DNA of 64,000 bases from JACDEA01 sp963742585 (GTDB taxonomy: Bacteria > Actinomycetota > Acidimicrobiia > Acidimicrobiales > JACDEA01), in contig CAVUMI010000003.1 in the NCBI GenBank assembly GCA_963742585.1, positions 1 to 64,000 on the forward strand. The letters run 5' to 3'. Position numbers and translations under genes: made by a program. The notes below the pieces were generated by a model that saw only the letters and a program-made list of their open reading frames with translations, ran no database searches and was not told where the DNA came from. The first letter of the stretch is position 1; every line of letters starts with the position of its first letter. Positions 62,180 to 64,000 of this stretch are shown here, in pieces.

Positions 62180-62370
62180 AGAACCGCATCCGTGAGTTCC
62201 GCGACGAGCGGGGGTGGACGCAGGCCGATCTCGCCCGCGAGCTCGAGGTCTCGCGCCAGACGGTAAACGCCTTGGAGGCCGGTCGCTGGGATCCGAGCTT
62301 GCCGTTGGCATTCGCGCTGGCGCACCTCTTCGGCATGAAGATCGAGGAGTTGTTCCAACCGGCGTCGTAG
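62176..62370 (+). CDS. XRE-family small transcriptional regulator
   Basis: 64 residues, MKNRIREFRDERGWTQADLA then RELEVSRQTVNALEAGRWDP, the YozG/YgzD-like small HTH group, which is typically encoded after a DUF2178-like membrane protein, as here. Translationally coupled by ATGA. It may bind the GTAAAG repeats upstream of its own operon (inference). Confidence 0.9.
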   Translation: MKNRIREFRDERGWTQADLARELEVSRQTVNALEAGRWDPSLPLAFALAHLFGMKIEELFQPAS

Positions 62371-62395
62371 CGGGTCGGTGTGCTAACCCCGCGGA

Positions 62396-63499
62396 ATGAA
62401 ATTCGCTCTGTTCTACGAGATCCCGGTGGCCCGGCCGTGGGATCCGGAATCGGAACACCGGGCCTACAAGAACACGCTCGAGCAGGCGATCCTGGGGGAC
62501 AAGGTCGGGTTCCACTCGGTGTGGACCGTCGAGCACCACTTCCTCGAGGAGTACTCGCACTGCTCGAACCCCGAGATCCTCTACGGAGCGATCGCCGCCC
62601 GGACCGAGAACATCCGCATCGGCTACGGCGTGCGGCTCCTGCCGCAGCCCTACAACCACCCGATCCGTACCGCTGAGTCGGTAGCGGTGCTCGATCTCCT
62701 GAGCGACGGCCGCGTCGAGTTCGGCACCGGCCGGTCGTCGACCCGGGCCGAGCTCGAAGGCTTCGACGTCGACCCGCACCAGACCCGCGAGATGTGGAGC
62801 GAGGCGCTCGGCCATATCGTCGGCGCGTGGACCGAAGACGAGTACCAGGCCGACGGCAAGTACTGGCGCATGGGCGGAAAGCGCCGCGTGCTCCCCAAGC
62901 CGTTGCAGAAGCCGCACCCGCCGATCTGGGGCGCGACCTCGAGCCCTGACGGCCACCGCGAAATCGGCCGCCACGGCCTCGGCCTGTGTTCGTTCACCGT
63001 CGGCGTGCCGCCCGAGCAGCTGGCCGAGCGCCTCGACCTCTACCGCCAAGGCCTGGCCGAATGCACGCAGCCCGCGGGCAAGTTCGTCAACGACCAAGCG
63101 GCGACGTTCACGATGGTCCACTGCGCAGCCAAGAAGGAGGACGCCTACGCTGCCGCGTCAGAGTCCTTCGTCTGGTACGTGAAGCACGGCTCGTGGTTGA
63201 TCGGCAGCGTGGCCGAGCTGCTCGAGGGCAAGGACCTCGGCACCTACCAGTACACGGCCATGCCGCTGGAATCGCATCGCAGCGGCCTCGTCGACCATCT
63301 CTCGTTCGACTACCTGCACGACAGCGGCTCCTGCATCGTCGGTGATCCCGACGAGTGCATCGAGACAGCCAAGCGCTACGAGGCGGCGGGTTGCGATCTG
63401 CTGCTCTGCCTGGTCAACCCGTACAACATCGCCCATGAGGACGTCATGCAGTCGATCGAACTGATCGGCAAGCACGTGATTCCCGCATTCGCGTCGTGA
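62396..63499 (+). CDS. LLM-class monooxygenase (luciferase-like)
   Basis: 367 residues. KFALFYEIPVARPWDPESEH, FHSVWTVEHHFLEEYSHCSN and GYGVRLLPQPYNHPIRTAES place it in the bacterial-luciferase alpha-like subgroup. It uses reduced flavin or F420. The substrate may be a long-chain or steroid compound given the neighbours, but the sequence does not tell. A repeat copy links it to the next sulfatase gene. Confidence 0.9.
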   Translation: MKFALFYEIPVARPWDPESEHRAYKNTLEQAILGDKVGFHSVWTVEHHFLEEYSHCSNPEILYGAIAARTENIRIGYGVRLLPQPYNHPIRTAESVAVLDLLSDGRVEFGTGRSSTRAELEGFDVDPHQTREMWSEALGHIVGAWTEDEYQADGKYWRMGGKRRVLPKPLQKPHPPIWGATSSPDGHREIGRHGLGLCSFTVGVPPEQLAERLDLYRQGLAECTQPAGKFVNDQAATFTMVHCAAKKEDAYAAASESFVWYVKHGSWLIGSVAELLEGKDLGTYQYTAMPLESHRSGLVDHLSFDYLHDSGSCIVGDPDECIETAKRYEAAGCDLLLCLVNPYNIAHEDVMQSIELIGKHVIPAFAS

Positions 63500-63505
63500 G
63501 GAGGA

Positions 63506-63534
63506 AGGCGGAGGCGGAGACGGAGCCGACCGGG
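63506..63534 (+). repeat. Dispersed GGAGGCGGAGACGG repeat, copy 3
   Basis: Core identical to copies at 14004 and 54472. It lies between the LLM stop and the sulfatase ATG; the final GGGAG is 0-1 base from the ATG, so an earlier GGAGG must serve as the ribosome site. Confidence 0.85.
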
Positions 63535-63536
63535 AG

Positions 63537-64000
63537 ATGAGCATCGGGCGCTACGCGAACGAATCCACTCCGACGTTCACCGAGTTGCCGCGGGCGCCGA
63601 AGGGCGCGCCCAACGTTCTGGTCATCGTCCTCGACGACACCGGCTTCGCGGAGCTCGGGTGCTTCGGGTCCGACATCGCCACGCCCAACATCGACCGCCT
63701 GGCGGCCGGCGGGCTTCGCTACAACCGCTTCCACGTGACCTCGCTGTGCTCGCCGACGCGGGCCTGTCTCCTCACCGGCCGCAATCACCACCGGGTCGGG
63801 ATGGGGTTCCTCACCGACGTGCCGCTCGGGTACCCCGGCTACACGGGCCGCATCCCCGCCGACGTTCCGACCATGCCCGCGCTGTTGCGCGACAACGGCT
63901 ACAGCACCTTCGCAGTCGGCAAGTGGCACTTGGCGCCGCGCTGGGAGCAGAGCGCGTCGGGTCCGTTCGGCCTGTGGCCGCTCGGTCTCGGCTTCGAGCG
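63537..64000 (+). CDS. Arylsulfatase (3' truncated by the window end)
   Basis: At least 154 residues, running off the end. NVLVIVLDDTGFAELGCFGS has the double-Asp metal site, and SLCSPTRACLLTGRNHHRVG is the C-x-P-x-R formylglycine motif, followed by VGKWHLAP. It hydrolyses sulfate esters after maturation by a formylglycine-generating enzyme not seen here. Second sulfatase in the window. Confidence 0.92.
   Translation, partial: MSIGRYANESTPTFTELPRAPKGAPNVLVIVLDDTGFAELGCFGSDIATPNIDRLAAGGLRYNRFHVTSLCSPTRACLLTGRNHHRVGMGFLTDVPLGYPGYTGRIPADVPTMPALLRDNGYSTFAVGKWHLAPRWEQSASGPFGLWPLGLGFE

Noticed and set aside
61753..62370. A 205-residue membrane-HTH fusion protein
   Set aside because: The middle segment VRLRLPRRGRRAPSIDV is out-of-frame translation; the correct frame gives two more membrane helices and a stop overlapping the HTH start.

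Overview
The window looks like a chromosomal segment of a high-GC actinomycete, probably an uncultured member of the Acidimicrobiia (inference). It has three F420/LLM-type oxidoreductases, a DUF222-HNH gene behind an actinobacterial SOS box, KstR-type TetR regulation, and many genes with no leader. No rRNA, tRNA, CRISPR array, integrase or IS transposase is visible. The main theme is sterol/steroid side-chain catabolism. Recognisable counterparts of the Mycobacterium tuberculosis cholesterol regulon are spread over about 50 kb: a KstR-like repressor (20.7 kb), CYP125-like (10.6 kb) and CYP142-like (14.0 kb) P450s, two DUF35 proteins with Ltp4- and Ltp3-like proteins (15.3-18.5 kb), an EchA19-like hydratase (18.5 kb), an Rv3520c-like LLM oxidoreductase (30.4 kb), a ChsH2/ChsH1-like fused hydratase with a FadA5-like thiolase (36.5-38.6 kb), and a paired ChsE-type acyl-CoA dehydrogenase (52.2-54.5 kb). 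All these comparisons are from memory; no alignment was run. Seven intergenic sites resemble the KstR motif TnnAACnnGTTnnA and sit in front of exactly these units. Layout: 0-3.1 kb, dienelactone hydrolase, two small ORFs, and a reverse operon (acyl-CoA dehydrogenase, LEH/SnoaL-like protein, SRPBCC protein). 3.1-9.7 kb, a complete branched-chain-type ABC importer (ATPase, lipoprotein, fused permeases, ATPase) behind KstR-like boxes, then a split surface protein. 9.7-21.3 kb, the main sterol cluster ending at MFS and kstR. 21.3-25.9 kb, sppA, an acyl-CoA ligase and an SOS-controlled HNH gene. 26-35 kb, accessory genes (aminoglycoside-phosphotransferase-like kinase, DinB, GNAT, AlkD, fdhD-mobA-DUF6457, sulfatase). 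35-39 kb, FAD monooxygenase, hydratase, thiolase, thioesterase. 39.3-50.1 kb, a signalling island: three tandem histidine kinases that each contain two complete kinase cores, a lone receiver, a receiver-cyclase-DNA-binding-BTAD regulator, and a divergent cyclic-nucleotide-binding protein. 50.2-64 kb, kinase-like, SDR, ACAD pair, MFS, SCP2-like/PhyH fusion, QueA, adenosine deaminase-like, LLM enzymes, a small XRE locus and a truncated sulfatase. Inferred logic: the ABC and MFS systems move sterol-like substrates or products. CYP125/CYP142 oxidise the terminal side-chain carbon, ligases make CoA thioesters, and ACAD, hydratase, thiolase and Ltp/DUF35 units shorten the chain, with KstR releasing the units when the inducer is present. 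The signalling island has no shown connection to this but is the least ordinary part of the window. Quality note: at least eight genes are interrupted by 1-2 nt indels while both halves keep family sequence. This looks more like assembly indel error than decay; both halves are described as one gene where the join is clear. Intergenic regions also carry long, nearly perfect hairpins without U tracts and a short GGAGGCGGAG-type dispersed repeat placed at translation starts.
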